Below are positions 11,788 to 22,310 of a stretch of 64,000 bases of DNA, in pieces. The stretch lies in contig NC_088312.1 in the NCBI RefSeq assembly GCF_910592395.1, positions 13,266,001-13,330,000 of the forward strand. Direction: 5' to 3'. The notes beneath the pieces were generated by a model, which saw nothing but the letters and a program-made list of their open reading frames with translations, ran no database searches and was not told where the DNA came from. Position numbers and translations under genes: made by a program. How positions within the stretch are numbered: the stretch's first letter is position 1; each line of letters begins with the position of its first letter. Source of the DNA: Lineus longissimus. Lineage: Eukaryota; Nemertea; Pilidiophora; Heteronemertea; Lineidae.

Positions 11788-13006
11788 TGCAAGTATCAAT
11801 GCGTATCTTCCCCCCCCCCCCCCCCCTCAAGGGTTCGACACCTTTACGACAATATACCCAATGCACTTCACCTAAGCTACGGCAGGAGTTCATTAGACAC
11901 TTATGGAAAATCGTCAGGTTATCACTTGCTATTATCCAATGACGTGGAAAGATTTCGACACCTAACCACCTTTTCCTAAGATGTTCGACATGCTATCACC
12001 TTTTTAGGTCAAAAATCACCAAAGATGTTCGACCACCACAACTCGGCACTACACTAGCAGCACTGCAGAGATAGGGTCGCAGGGGCTAAAAATCTAGGCC
12101 ATTATATCGATAACCTCAGGGCTTCAGCGAGTCCTTGGTCTCCAAATCTTACGATGATATGATACAAAGAAAATGAAACACAAATTACCTGCAAAGTATG
12201 CCCGAAAGTATGCGAGAACACACAACACACGCGTTTACTACAACAGCATGAAAAGCCAATCTTGACACTAGAGGCGCTGATGTCGTTCCTAAACAACGGC
12301 TCTAGCACTGCTAAATTGCCACCATCTTGAAAAGCAGTACCGCGCATGTGGAAATGTAAAGAATCTTTACAATTGCAAAGAGGCTATCGCATCACCACTA
12401 CGCCCGAGAACACGATGACTGCACTACGCTGCATTGATAGTTTGCAATAAATTCACGTAAAAACACACCAGAACATCTCGGGTTTTATTTACAAAGATCA
12501 TATTTTGTTATTTATTTATAAAACAAGCCATTTTATGAAAGAAGGTGGCACTTACTAGGCCTGGATAAGACTTTGGAGTTTGAAGTGGTGGTGACGCAGT
12601 GTTGAAAACACCTGAATCTCAGGATGCCGATATCCAAGATGGCGGAATTTTACCAATTCCAGTGTCTGAAATTGAATTTTAATTTCGGCACTGTGCGAGT
12701 TTGCATGAAAAGCGTGACAGCGTCGAAAAATTGCGTACCACGCATGCGCAAGGGGGAATCCTCAATCCGGCAAGATTACGACGATGACCCCGCCGGGTCT
12801 TCGCCAAGATTACGGCAAACAAAACACGGCTGATCCAATCTTGTCGTTAAGCTTTCGGCGCAATATCACAACGACCTCGCACTTCATCGCCAAGAATACG
12901 ACAATTCCAGGAAGAAAATACCTCAAGCTTCGGCAGAGAAACGGCGCCGAATCTTGTCGACCCTTGAGGAGGGGGGGGGGGGGGAAGATACGCATTGATA
13001 CTTGCA
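11788..13006. mobile_element. 1.2-kb element with long TIRs that contain C/G homopolymer tracts
   Basis: TGCAAGTATCAATGCGTATC at 11788 followed by C17 (11810-11826) and CTCAAGGGTTCGACA is matched inverted by TGTCGACCCTTGAGGA, G14 (12971-12984) and AAGATACGCATTGATACTTGCA ending at 13006. Similarity decays inward over ~100 bp (CTAAGCTACGGCAGGAG against GCTTCGGCAGAG). ATA flanks both ends, a possible 3-bp target duplication. The interior has no recognisable transposase; the frames around 12784-13160 are artefacts of the G tract. A nearby G12 tract lies at 13087-13098. Confidence 0.7.
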
Positions 13007-13803
13007 ATAATTGTAATTGTTTTGTCAGATCCCCGTATCGTGTAGTCCAAAAAATCTTGATCATCGTATCAATTTGCGGATCATGTGGGGGGGGGGGGTG
13101 CATAGAAAATAGAGTGGTTGAGATATAGATCTGAGAACGAGAACGAGAACGAGGTGGCATATTTTGACGACGGATTTCGCGTGTCCGAATAGCAACATAA
13201 GCAACACGGCACTTTGCGAGCTGTGCAAGAGCCCCTCTCTACAAATGACGCCAAACAAAGATGTTAAATTTTAGGCCATACCCTACGTGCGGACCCGACC
13301 GACACACCTAGCCTGCTTTAAGTCCCAGCACATATGCGTTTAACCTCGGCGACATGATTTCTCGCGGACATTGATCTCTACTTCACTCTAAACTGGAGGT
13401 AGTCAGGTCTATGACTGTCTTCGTTTTCATGGCATCTTTTAGATGGCGACTGTGTATTTTTCCATTGAGAGAATGCATATTTCAGCGGATTGAGAGCCGA
13501 GATGGATGACAGCATGAGTGAATGGTGAAGGAAGGTGTGCAGAGTATAGCGGAAGAAGGAAGAACATGGGAATGACGTGTTCTTAGCATACACAACTTAG
13601 TATACTTATATGCACGTATAGATGACGTTTCTGTCCATTTAGGCACCGAGGTCATCAAGACCTATCCGTCAGCATCGACATAACAGCAATTTCATGTCAA
13701 TTTTGGGAAGAATACAACCAGACCAATTCCATCACAAAGGGTTCATTTTGATCTACAACCTAATTAAGTGCCATCTATGGCTATTTTATGTGATTTATAA
13801 CTC
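13007..13803. other. Non-coding stretch with a G12 tract and GAACGA repeat
   Basis: Contains G12 at 13087-13098 and about four GAACGA units at 13134-13152. No gene or mobile element recognised. Confidence 0.45.
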
Positions 13804-13808
13804 AGGAC

Positions 13809-13986
13809 TGTTTTGACTGTATCGATTTATACGAAAAAAACGGAACTCGAAATAGAACCTTAAAACGGTTTTCTTCAACACAACGACATATTTACACATT
13901 TAATTTGGTCTGCTCGTTCAGCCTCGCTTTCGAATCTCAAAACCGAGGAGTCCATTCTTTCAGGCCGGGTGTATTGTACACGACCA
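13809..13986 (-). repeat. 3' LTR of the BEL/Pao element
   Basis: Direct repeat of 19339-19514; on the - strand it begins TGGTCGTGTACAATACACC and ends AGTCAAAACA. Short for a BEL/Pao LTR. A purine-biased GGGGAGTAAG just interior may be the polypurine tract. Confidence 0.85.
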
Positions 13987-14621
13987 GTCCAAACTTACTC
14001 CCCATGAACGTTCTATCTTCTGGCATACGAAGGTTCATCACAAACGATCCTATTTGGATGTAAATGCCTATCGTAAAGGCACAGTCCATCGATTCTATTG
14101 AGCCCGCTACTCGAAACTATAACTATAAGAACCCTAGTGGTTCAACGAATGTCCTATAGACTCTTCCAAAATGAATAACTCACTTGCGGTCCGCGAGTGT
14201 CGAATGTCTACCAATTTTGTGCTATAGTTCACTAATTATCAAAAATACAAATTTTAGAGTTATGTAACTCTTTAGTTTTTTATAACTTGTTATGCACATT
14301 TAACTAACCAATGTTTAACTACGAGTAGCAACAACTCCTGGCAGTTTCGCAGAACAGGCCAAGCAGAGTTCGTCGTACACCTTACAAAAGAGAGGTTGTA
14401 TGATGACCTTTGATGCCTATTGCTGCCGATTCCTTAAAAACTACTAGAGCATTGCCGATTCTAACCAAAGCCTTACTAAAGTCTAGTGATGCTTTATGCG
14501 CAATGATTTCGCGAATATAGTGTTCAAGCGCATAACGTTATCGCAAATTTAGGCTATTATCATCTTGACTATATAATAGTCCGAGAGTCTACTCTGCCAC
14601 TACCATCGGACAAAGGCTCGT
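13987..14621 (-). other. 3' non-coding part of the BEL/Pao element
   Basis: It lies between the 3' LTR and the LINE insertion. No coding frame recognised. Confidence 0.5.
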
Positions 14622-15486
14622 GACAGGTAATGTAATGTAATGTAAATATAGATTTATATAGCGCACGTTCCAGGTCGTAATGATCTGCTCACATGCGCTT
14701 TACATCATTGACCCATATGCCCGGGTGAAAAGCACAGTCTTCAGTTGTCTCCTAAAAATTGGAAGAGATTTCGCCTCCCTTACCTCGAGGGACAGAGCAT
14801 TCCACAAACTGGATGCTCTGACGGTGAAATTCCTGCCACCATAAGTGTCCAGCCGGAAACTGGGAATTTGCAGGAGACCAAGGCAACCTGACCTCAGACT
14901 TCGGCCAGGGACATATGCCGGCAGGAGATCCACCAGGTAGCTTGGTGCTGTACCATGTCTACATTTGTACGCCAGTACCAGGACCTTAAAATCAATACGG
15001 TACTTGACCGGAAGCCAAGGAAGACATTTGAGGACTGGTGTGATGTGCTCCCGGCGAGGGGTTCTGGTAATCAACCTGGCTGCTCGGTTCTGGACATCTG
15101 CAGCTTGTCGATGAGTTTAGCATCTGGGCCAGCAAGCAGACTATTGCAGCTGTCAAGTCACGAAACAACCGGGGACTGAACCAGTGACCTAGTCGCATGT
15201 TGGGTGAGCCGCTTTCGCACCAAACCAATGTTTCTCAAATGAAATGATGTCGACCTGACAAGACTATTTACCTGTGGGGCCATGGAAAGAGTGTGGTCAA
15301 AAAGGACCCCAAGATTTCTAACAGGACCCCTCGAGATATTGACATCAACCCCAGACACTGACATAGACTGGACATCAAGCTTGTCCAGGACACTTGGTTG
15401 ACCAAAAACCATGATCTCGGTCTTGGTAGGCTTGCCCTTGAGCTTATTAACAGTCAACCAGCCCTGGACATCTGACAAGCAGGTCT
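14622..15486 (-). pseudogene. 5'-truncated L2-like LINE inserted in the BEL/Pao element
   Basis: On the - strand the frame reads DVQGWLTVNKLKGKPTKTEI, RNLGVLFDHTLSM, PWLPVKYRIDFKVLVLAYKC, GTAPSYLVDLL and SSLWNALSLEVREAKSLPIF, the thumb and C-terminal part of an L2-type reverse transcriptase, in three frames separated by indels near 15200 and 15000. The 3' end is the ATTAC repeat tail at 14622-14650 preceded by GCGCTATATAAATCTATA, typical of L2-like elements. The catalytic RT core is absent. Its 5' edge abuts the BEL integrase end, creating a chimeric frame at 15158-15625. Confidence 0.85.
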
Positions 15487-16100
15487 CAACGGGTCGTCGG
15501 TACTCATTTTCGCCGCTATTCACAGTTACTACTCGTACACGCCCGTCGTTCCCTTTAGACTGACTCCAAGCGCCCCTTTCAATTCCCTGGAGGGTTGTTC
15601 TGGTTGACCAGCAGAACGACATCATTCACCTTAAAGTTTGGTTGTCTGTCTAACCACTTTCCCCTATTGTCTAGTGAAGTGAGGTACGCCTTTGTCCATC
15701 GCTGCCATACTTTGAGAACCAGGTCTTGAACATACCGCCAACGATTTCTCGGGTTTAATGCAATCTCATCAACGGTGGAGTGAGCTATCCACCTGCTTGC
15801 CCATAGATGATGTGGTTGGGCGTAAGTACAGGTTCTTCCTCTGGTCCATCTCCACGTACATCAAAGGACGTTTCTCCGCAATGCCACTTTGGACACGAGT
15901 GGCGTTGAAACAGTTGGCAAAGGCTGTTGTGTAGTTCCCAACAGCTGGAACACGGCCTACACATGTCCAACCAAGTGGGGTTCGTCGAGCAACCGGCACG
16001 CCTGGCTTCCCTACTCTCTCTTCCAAAGATACCCAAGCCCTCTTTGCCAATCATCCAAACTGGTATGGTCCTCAATACTATTCGGCTCCTTCATCTTTTG
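15487..16100 (-). pseudogene. BEL/Pao pol remnant: protease end fused to integrase C-terminus
   Basis: At about 16050-15940 the - strand reads KPGVPVARRTPLGWTCVG, the conserved end of the BEL/Pao protease region. By 15820 it reads LTPNHIIYGQAGG, and then, in shifted frame, NRWRYVQDLVLKVWQRWTKA, NRGKWLDRQPNFKVNDVVLL and GNDGRVRVVTV ... EYRRPV, the C-terminal integrase tail that follows the catalytic core. RT, RNase H and the integrase catalytic core are missing, so an internal deletion of roughly 2-3 kb is inferred. Several stops and frameshifts are present. Confidence 0.8.
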
Positions 16101-16212
16101 CTCCAAAAGCTGTATTCCCTCGTTTCCCCCCGGCTCTCCTTCCTGTTTTGGCCTGAGATGGTTCATCTGAATGCAAATGAAAATGGTGGTTTCTCACACA
16201 TCCATTCACAGC

Positions 16213-19200
16213 CTATCTTTCCTCCTTCTTCTTAAAATCTTTTCCTCTGTGGCCTTTGCCCAGGCACCTGTAGCAAAGATTATTTTCCTTTGCCCACAAC
16301 CATCGCTGACTGGCGGGTGCCTCTTTCCATGACTGACAAGACATTAGTTTGTGATTGTCTCCACAAACATAGCATGATGACTTGTCCCCATTTTCAGTGG
16401 CTGTCGCATACATCCTACGCGGTTGACTCCCATATCGTCATGCACTGTGAGATGTACATGTATCATGGTTCTGATTTGCTGGCTTCCCAAACACTGGGTC
16501 GTTTACCTCCTTCGCTGCCTTTTTCAGAAAATCCCTCAGGTAGTTTATGCCAGGATACCTCCCTCGTTGTTCAAGATCAGATAATCCACTGCTAATTTCC
16601 GAAATCGATTTTGCAGAAAAGATGGAAGACTGAGTACAATTTGATTCATCCGGGCTCTTGTATCTATCTCGTCAGCTCTGCCCATGGCTTTTAGCATTTC
16701 TACACTTCCCGTCACTTGATCAACAAACTCTTGTATCGCCTGGTTATCGTACTTCTTAACGCTTGTCCTTGTGCTACCTGCTTGATCCATCCTTCAGCAA
16801 TGGTAAACTCGTTGCCAAAGCGCTCCTTGAGTAACTCTTTAGCTCGCTTGCATCTTTCTGTTGATCCCATCAGAGCAAAAGTCCTAGTGACTTGAGCTGC
16901 CTTGCCTTTACAACTTTCAAATAAACAGTTCAGCTTGGCACCGTCATCCACTGTCGTCTTTCCAACCAACTGTTCAAATGTTCTGATAAAAATCCACTAT
17001 GCTGTAATAGCATCCTGAGTGTCACCCCTCTTCGCTCATTCTCATTGAGTATTGGGGAATGGAAAGGATCAAACATGTTGACCATGTTGACAAGTGCAAT
17101 AACAATCTTTGTTATTATGTTTATCCTCCTTCTCCCAATACTTAAAATATTCTTCTTCTTCGCAAACAATATAATATGGTATACTTTGCTCCGGAATAGC
17201 TTCAAGTAGTGGATTAGTGTGGGTTAAAGGCTGGGGATTCCTTACGTTTAAGATATCCAGAAGGTGTCTTCTTGATACCGCACTGTACAACCGACAGCTC
17301 GGATGGGATTAACAGTCAAATTTAGCTCCCATTTTGGCACTTTTATAAGATTCAGCTTTATGACTATATGTATATTACTAGCTAAAGACGTGAAGGAGAG
17401 AATCCCTAGCCCCTAACCCACCTGAAAGTCTAGCTTCTACAAAAGGATATAGATATCCCTGGGTCAAGGCCAAAGATCAACTCCCACGCACTGCCAGGTT
17501 TCAAATATACGATGTTTGAAACCCGGAATCGATCACGATCGATTGAGCAGAATTATAAATACAGTAACATGATGAAGAGCCAGCGTGTCAAACTGACCCA
17601 AGACAAACTGGCACATGGCTTATAGTTTTACGCATTGGCGGATTTACCCTACACAATAGCCTCCTTTGCGACATGCACTCAAAATCTGTTTCATTCGCTG
17701 CACGACACAACTTTATTTCCAAGATTCTTTTTATCCAACAGTGTTCTGTATACGCACTGGCACAGCACGTACACCCTGTACATTTCTAAAACATGTCTTA
17801 AGCTGGAATTACGCATGATCTCTACAAAAATGGGGAATTTCTATTTGTCCAACAGTGTCGTACTTCACGCACATTCTTTCAATAACTCAATGGCCAGCAA
17901 TAAATGACAGCGCTGAACTGCGAGACTAACTGCACTTTTGCAGATATGGAAGCCTTCCACCGAAATACAGCTCTTTATCTGTACACAATTAATACACTAT
18001 CACGCCACATTGGCCAATCCATCGTCCCATGGCTAATCACGATCGATGTGCATAAACTTCGAGACTCTGCTACAATACGACGACCCTCACTTGTCAATTT
18101 TTTATCGCCTCGTGGCCAGCCACGAATGACTTCCATCTGATGCGACGATCCCGAAACAGCCCTTATCTGTTACCAAATGACGACCCTCACTCGTCAAATT
18201 TTATCGCCTCATTGGCAGCCACGAATGACTTCCATGTGCTGCGAGACTCGCTGCACCATCAAAGCACAGTGTAGCGCCTGTACAGTGTACAGGAAGGTGC
18301 ACACAAATACGGCGATACTTAGCCTACTAACAGAGCGGAGCGAAGCTCTGCACACCTCGCAATGAATGACAAATGATCACTCGCCCGTGGGGGTTTAAAT
18401 GCACTCAGGATGTGGGGTCACCCTCAAACGTCATCATGGCTGTCTTGAGCGACATGGCGTCAATCATCTTCTGTTGCAACATCAAGGTGGATACATGGTC
18501 CTGGTCGTGAGACGGCTGGCTAACGACGGTGGGTATACTGGTAAGAGCAGGAGGCCTCGTCTCAGTCACATGCTCTGCTGCCACTCCGGCCACGCCAACA
18601 CTTCAGATAATGTGCTACGACTCCATCTCACTTCTGGCTTGACGCGACTGCTGGCGTTTTCCCTTTAAACTTTCAATGAAATTCTCCATGCTGACTATCA
18701 TCTCACTAAAACAGTCCTTGTTGCCTTCCTGACTTGGCTGCCTATCAGGTCGACACTCCTCCTCAGCTAGCAGTGGCCTGCAACTTGGGCCGGTGTCGAA
18801 GTTGCAGCAAATCGAGTACTGATTTGACTACTGCTATCAGTAATGTGGTAAGGAAATCCCATTAGAACAATAACTTGCTGAGCATGACCAACATTCTCGT
18901 TACAACGCTCCTCAGGATCATTTCTACTGCTACAACGCTCTGCGTGACTATTTCTACTATTTTGCCGCTCTGTAGGACCATTTCTACTGTTACACCGTTC
19001 TCCGCGCTCTCTATCGGTAGATCAGGAAACTATGGCGTTGGCCAGTGTTCGCTCCAATTCGTCGCATTCAAGGCTGGTTTTCCTCCAATTCACGGGCGAT
19101 ACGAGCTACTGCCGCTTCATTTAGCAATTCGGGGGCACCTCCGGAACGTTTTTGCATGCTAACCGGCCTTTGGGATGCAACTCCTGGCCCGTTTTTATCG

Positions 19201-19250
19201 TTTGTTTCCATTTTCGGCACGAATTTGCTTGTTGGGGCGCTTGCATGCAA
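16213..19250 (-). pseudogene. BEL/Pao gag remnant with two zinc knuckles
   Basis: Pieces in order on the - strand: an N-terminal segment starting near 19250 (LLNEAAVARIARELEENQP); 10-residue tandem repeats (SRNGPTERQN, SRNSHAERCS, SRNDPEERCN; 30-bp units near 18905-19015); a coiled-coil part (EEECRPDRQPSQEGNKDCFS) near 18770; MMTFEGDPT near 18410; then, after a 1.4-kb insertion, FIRTFEQLVGKTTVDDGAKL and KELLKERFGNEFTIAEGWI at 16990-16780; and zinc knuckles CYVCGDNHKLMSC and CYRCLGKGHRGKD at 16385-16220. The last knuckle Cys is replaced by Asp. It would form the particle core in an active element. Confidence 0.8.
17009..18411. mobile_element. ~1.4-kb element inserted in BEL gag, 11-bp TIRs
   Basis: CATCCTGAGTG at 17009-17019 and CACTCAGGATG at 18401-18411 are exact inverted copies, and they sit precisely where the gag reading is interrupted (FEGDPT ... 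WIFIRTFE). The interior holds a ~65-bp unit repeated at 18079-18145 and 18181-18245 (CGACCCTCACT ... CCACGAATGACTTCCAT) about 100 bp apart. No transposase recognised; exact target duplication unclear. Confidence 0.6.
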
Positions 19251-19338
19251 GAATGCGCCGACCGATTTTCGAATTTAAACCAACTTAAAATTAATATCGA
19301 CACAAGTTCTTCAAGATCCGTTCGGAGAGACCATTTTC

Positions 19339-19514
19339 TGTTTTGATTGTATCGATTTACGAATAAACCGGACCTCGAAATGGAACTTCAAAACGGTTTT
19401 CTTCAGCACAACAACATATTTATATTTTTAATTTCGTCTGCTCGTTTAGCCTCGCTTTCGAATCTCAAAACCGGCGAGTGCATTCTTTCAGGGGTGTATA
19501 ATTGTACACGACCA
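19339..19514 (-). repeat. 5' LTR of the BEL/Pao element
   Basis: Direct repeat of 13809-13986 (about 85 percent identical by eye), TG...CA ended, followed outside by AGGAC. The two LTRs differ at many sites, so the insertion is old. Confidence 0.85.
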
Positions 19515-19574
19515 AGGACAAGGACATTAGGGAAAACACGATGTTTAGCCTTTCCCTCGCCCATGATCGAACCC

Positions 19575-19732
19575 GGTGTAACATCTTTGGTTGTTCCCGT
19601 ATTTTCATGTCTTAGCCAGCAACTGAGCTAGAGAAACCATGACTTTTCCATGAGGGGTATAGAGAAAACACTGCGTCAATCTATCATTCCAGGGTCTTAA
19701 ACGATGCGGGAAACACTCAAAAATATTACACC
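19575..19732 (-). mobile_element. MITE of the GGTGTAA family, copy 1
   Basis: Ends CCCGGTGTAAC and ATTACACCGGG are inverted. The reverse complement matches 29203-29378 along its length (GTTTTTGAGTGTTTCC, AAAAGTCATGGT, TCTCTAGCT, GGGAACAACC). No coding capacity. Confidence 0.75.
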
Positions 19733-19738
19733 GGGCCC

Positions 19739-21902
19739 TACTCACTCCTTAGAGGTGGACATGTCATCCATTGTGCCATCAAGTCATGTTGACATATGCA
19801 GATTTCCTTTGGTGAAGGCATCAGCCATAGCTTGAACATGTGATCACGATAATATCATACGAAATATTTCAGTCAAGATATTTCTATCTTCATCAAAATG
19901 TGCATGGTATCTTTTCTAAATCAGCACCTGACGTTAAATGAATAACTTGATTATCATGAATCTCCCGAGATCGACGAGAGTTTGCTACAGAAAACTCTGT
20001 AAACGCACACGCAAAAGATTACCGCCGTTAAGTTACTTCCTAGTGTGCTGTCGCATCGGCAGAGGGCGCCTGATGCTCAGGTGTATTGTTGTGCGGTTTA
20101 TCGTCCAGCTGCGCAAAAGACTACAACAGAGATATGACCTCCGAGTATTAGACGTTGAAACGTCATCTATAGGTCTCCTCAAAATATATCAATACGTAAG
20201 TCTCCTCAGTAATGTATTTGTTTTCCTGTTGATGGTCCCAGTATAAAAAGGGCGCGAGTTTGAATCTCAGCGAAACCTCAATGGCTTTCCTTTTGGAAAA
20301 TAAGTTACAAAAGTTCGCAATACGTTGGTGCATAATAAGAGTGCACATCACATGACTACGGTGACCCTTAAGTGATGTATTTGTTTCTTTTTCTAATTTA
20401 GCTTATTTTTCTCGAATTACCACCGCGGTGGTACTTCAAGAAGAAAACATTTAATCAAATTAGAAGAAAAAAGCATAACATATACGGGCCACCGTATATG
20501 ACTCTTAACAGCAATGCAATAGGCTAGATTCTGCCCGAAGTCTTAATGAAATTACACTAAGGGCAACATCGAAACTGGTGTATTCGTGGTAATGGTGGGT
20601 ATATACAGCTCGTTCTCAGGACTGATGTAATTAAATAGGTCGGATATTTTTCCGTTGATTTGCTTCATCGAGGAAAACTCGCGCGACTTCAACAATGTTG
20701 GTCATCTCAACTCTCGCTATAGGGTAGGAGAACTCCTGCATTCACCGCTTTAATATTACCAATTTCGCAATAAAACCAAGCGCGAGTGAGTCACCACTTT
20801 TATATTTTGGTGGAACCTCGCAGTGCTGTTGTATATCATTTGACATCAGGGGCGGTTCCGGGGGCGGGGGTCATGCCCCCTCCTCTCGACAACCAAACAT
20901 TTTCTGTTGGAGGCATTGGGTATGAAGCACAATCTTTCTCTATATTGGAAACTGTTGTGGTCCTCTACCACAAACTAGCGCTTGACATTGGTTTCAAAGA
21001 TCACCGTAACATATTACAAGAGAATATTAGTCATTACCGACATCAGCAGATGCATTGCAGGTGCTGTTAGGACTATTATAGCTTTCGGTTGTAAGACGCT
21101 TGTAGTTTGCTTACTCTTATCATCTTGCTCTATATGCACAGCCAGGTGCAGGGTGGGTCCCTCTTACTTTTCGATTCCTCACCAAACCTCAAACTACTCT
21201 GCTTTCAGTAGATCTTTTTGTTGTAAGGTGCCAGGAAAAAGCTTTTTTCGAGAGAACCCCCACCGGACCCCCACCCTTTCAAACCTCATCCATCGCAGGC
21301 GCTCGGCCCTATTAACTTTCAGAATGTACGTACGGCCCTGACACATGAACGCATATGCTTTCCCTTCCGTCGGCAGGATAACGACCAGCATGACCAATGG
21401 AAATATGTGTTCGGAAATTGCTGCTACAACATTGATGATAGATGCTAGGGACACTCTGATCAGGTGCTGCAATTTCGACCACCAGGATACATCTAAAGGG
21501 TGCCCTTTTCACCAGGGGTTGAACTGAAAACCACCGGTCTACGAGGATGACCACTACATGTACTTAGTCATTGGGATAAATGACACACGTGTTGGTTATC
21601 CTCACCAGCTATCGATTATACGAGATGAACCATGCTCTAAATTACCTACAATGTCAACAAACCTTTTTATCAGCGTTAACATCATTTATTTCAATCCCAA
21701 TGATTAATCCGGCATGCAATATGTGCTGACCAATGATTCAGACGCCAGTCATTCCAATGTCTTTTATCCGACATAACAGGCCAGTTTATTCTAGTTAAAG
21801 GACTAATTACCAAGCAAATGATAAATAGGATGTACACGGCATTTCCTGCTGGCAGCGAGTCGCCACACCGTTATAGAATTAGTGATTAACTAATTGAGTC
21901 AC
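19739..21902. other. Non-coding stretch, nothing firm
   Basis: No exon or element supported. A GC-rich block GGGCGGTTCCGGGGGCGGGG lies near 20850-20870, and 21150-21340 reads like a degenerate repeat. Frames such as 20982-21341 have no recognisable content. Confidence 0.4.
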
Positions 21903-22234
21903 GTTGTATCTGACGTCATTGGTATCTCCCAAGGAACCGGCGAGTCGCGGCTAGCTACCGCCCGCTCGGTACCACGTGCCGCCAATTGTCTACCTCACCC
22001 CCGCACACAACTCACTCACCCATTCATTGGTTCTTGCTAACCCATTATATTCGATGTGTAATGGCCTGAAAGTGACATGTACCTTGTGTGCTTATGATCC
22101 TGTTATCAAAATCTGATACGAAACATGCCGGTGCGGTATTGCATCCCTTGCTACAAGTGTCATTCAAGCTGTAAAGATTTGAATAAGTGACCAGTGCATA
22201 ATTCCGTTAATTTTTTTCCAATGCCTCTGACCTG
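21903..22234 (+). promoter_or_regulatory. Candidate promoter/5' UTR region with CRE and E-box motifs
   Basis: Immediately upstream of the candidate signal-peptide exon. It is locally GC- and CpG-richer than its surroundings (21930-22020) and holds a perfect cAMP-response element TGACGTCA at 21911-21918, an E-box CACGTG at 21973-21978 and an ATTGG (inverted CCAAT) at about 22025. No TATA box is clear. This is inference from motifs and position only. Confidence 0.3.
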
Positions 22235-22310
22235 ATGAGACCAGACATGAGCGTGATTGTGCAATCTGGAGGGATAATTGCAATGGTTTTCGTTGCTCAG
22301 TTTGTCAAAG
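22235..22310 (+). CDS. Candidate first coding exon (signal peptide) of the neurotrophin-like gene
   Basis: ATG at 22235 opens a short exon coding a hydrophobic leader (MSVIVQSGGIIAMVFVAQF) and ends in a strong donor AAAG|GTAAGC at 22310/22311, leaving phase 1. The exon at 52853 needs exactly one preceding nucleotide; joining the two gives Ala-Tyr-Thr-Asp, a plausible signal-peptidase neighbourhood. Both are on the + strand and no competing leader exon was seen between. The 30-kb intron this implies is large but full of transposons. It could instead belong to another gene or be chance: the linkage is inference, the leader and donor are seen. Confidence 0.42.

Larger units (their letters stand above)
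13804..19519 (-). mobile_element. BEL/Pao LTR retrotransposon with 5-bp target duplication, internally deleted and twice invaded
   Basis: Near-identical TG...CA repeats of 178 and 176 bp at 13809-13986 and 19339-19514 are LTRs. They are bounded outside by AGGAC at 13804-13808 and AGGAC at 19515-19519, a 5-bp target duplication typical of BEL/Pao. Coding remnants on the - strand run gag (19250 to 16213), protease end and integrase C-terminus (about 16100 to 15487). RT and RNase H are missing. The interior was invaded by a TIR element (17009-18411) and an L2-like LINE (14622-15486). A candidate primer-binding site TGGTCTCTCCGAACGG lies 4 nt inside the 5' LTR, reading leftward from 19334. Confidence 0.9.

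Noticed and set aside
12784-13160. Opposed ORFs of 114 and 116 codons
   Set aside because: Both cross the G14 and G12 tracts and exist only because of them; the sequence is the right arm of the TIR element.
21194-21554. Antisense ORFs of 92 and 80 codons as a membrane protein
   Set aside because: Hydrophobic run only, no start context or splice sites, and the sequence reads like a degenerate repeat.
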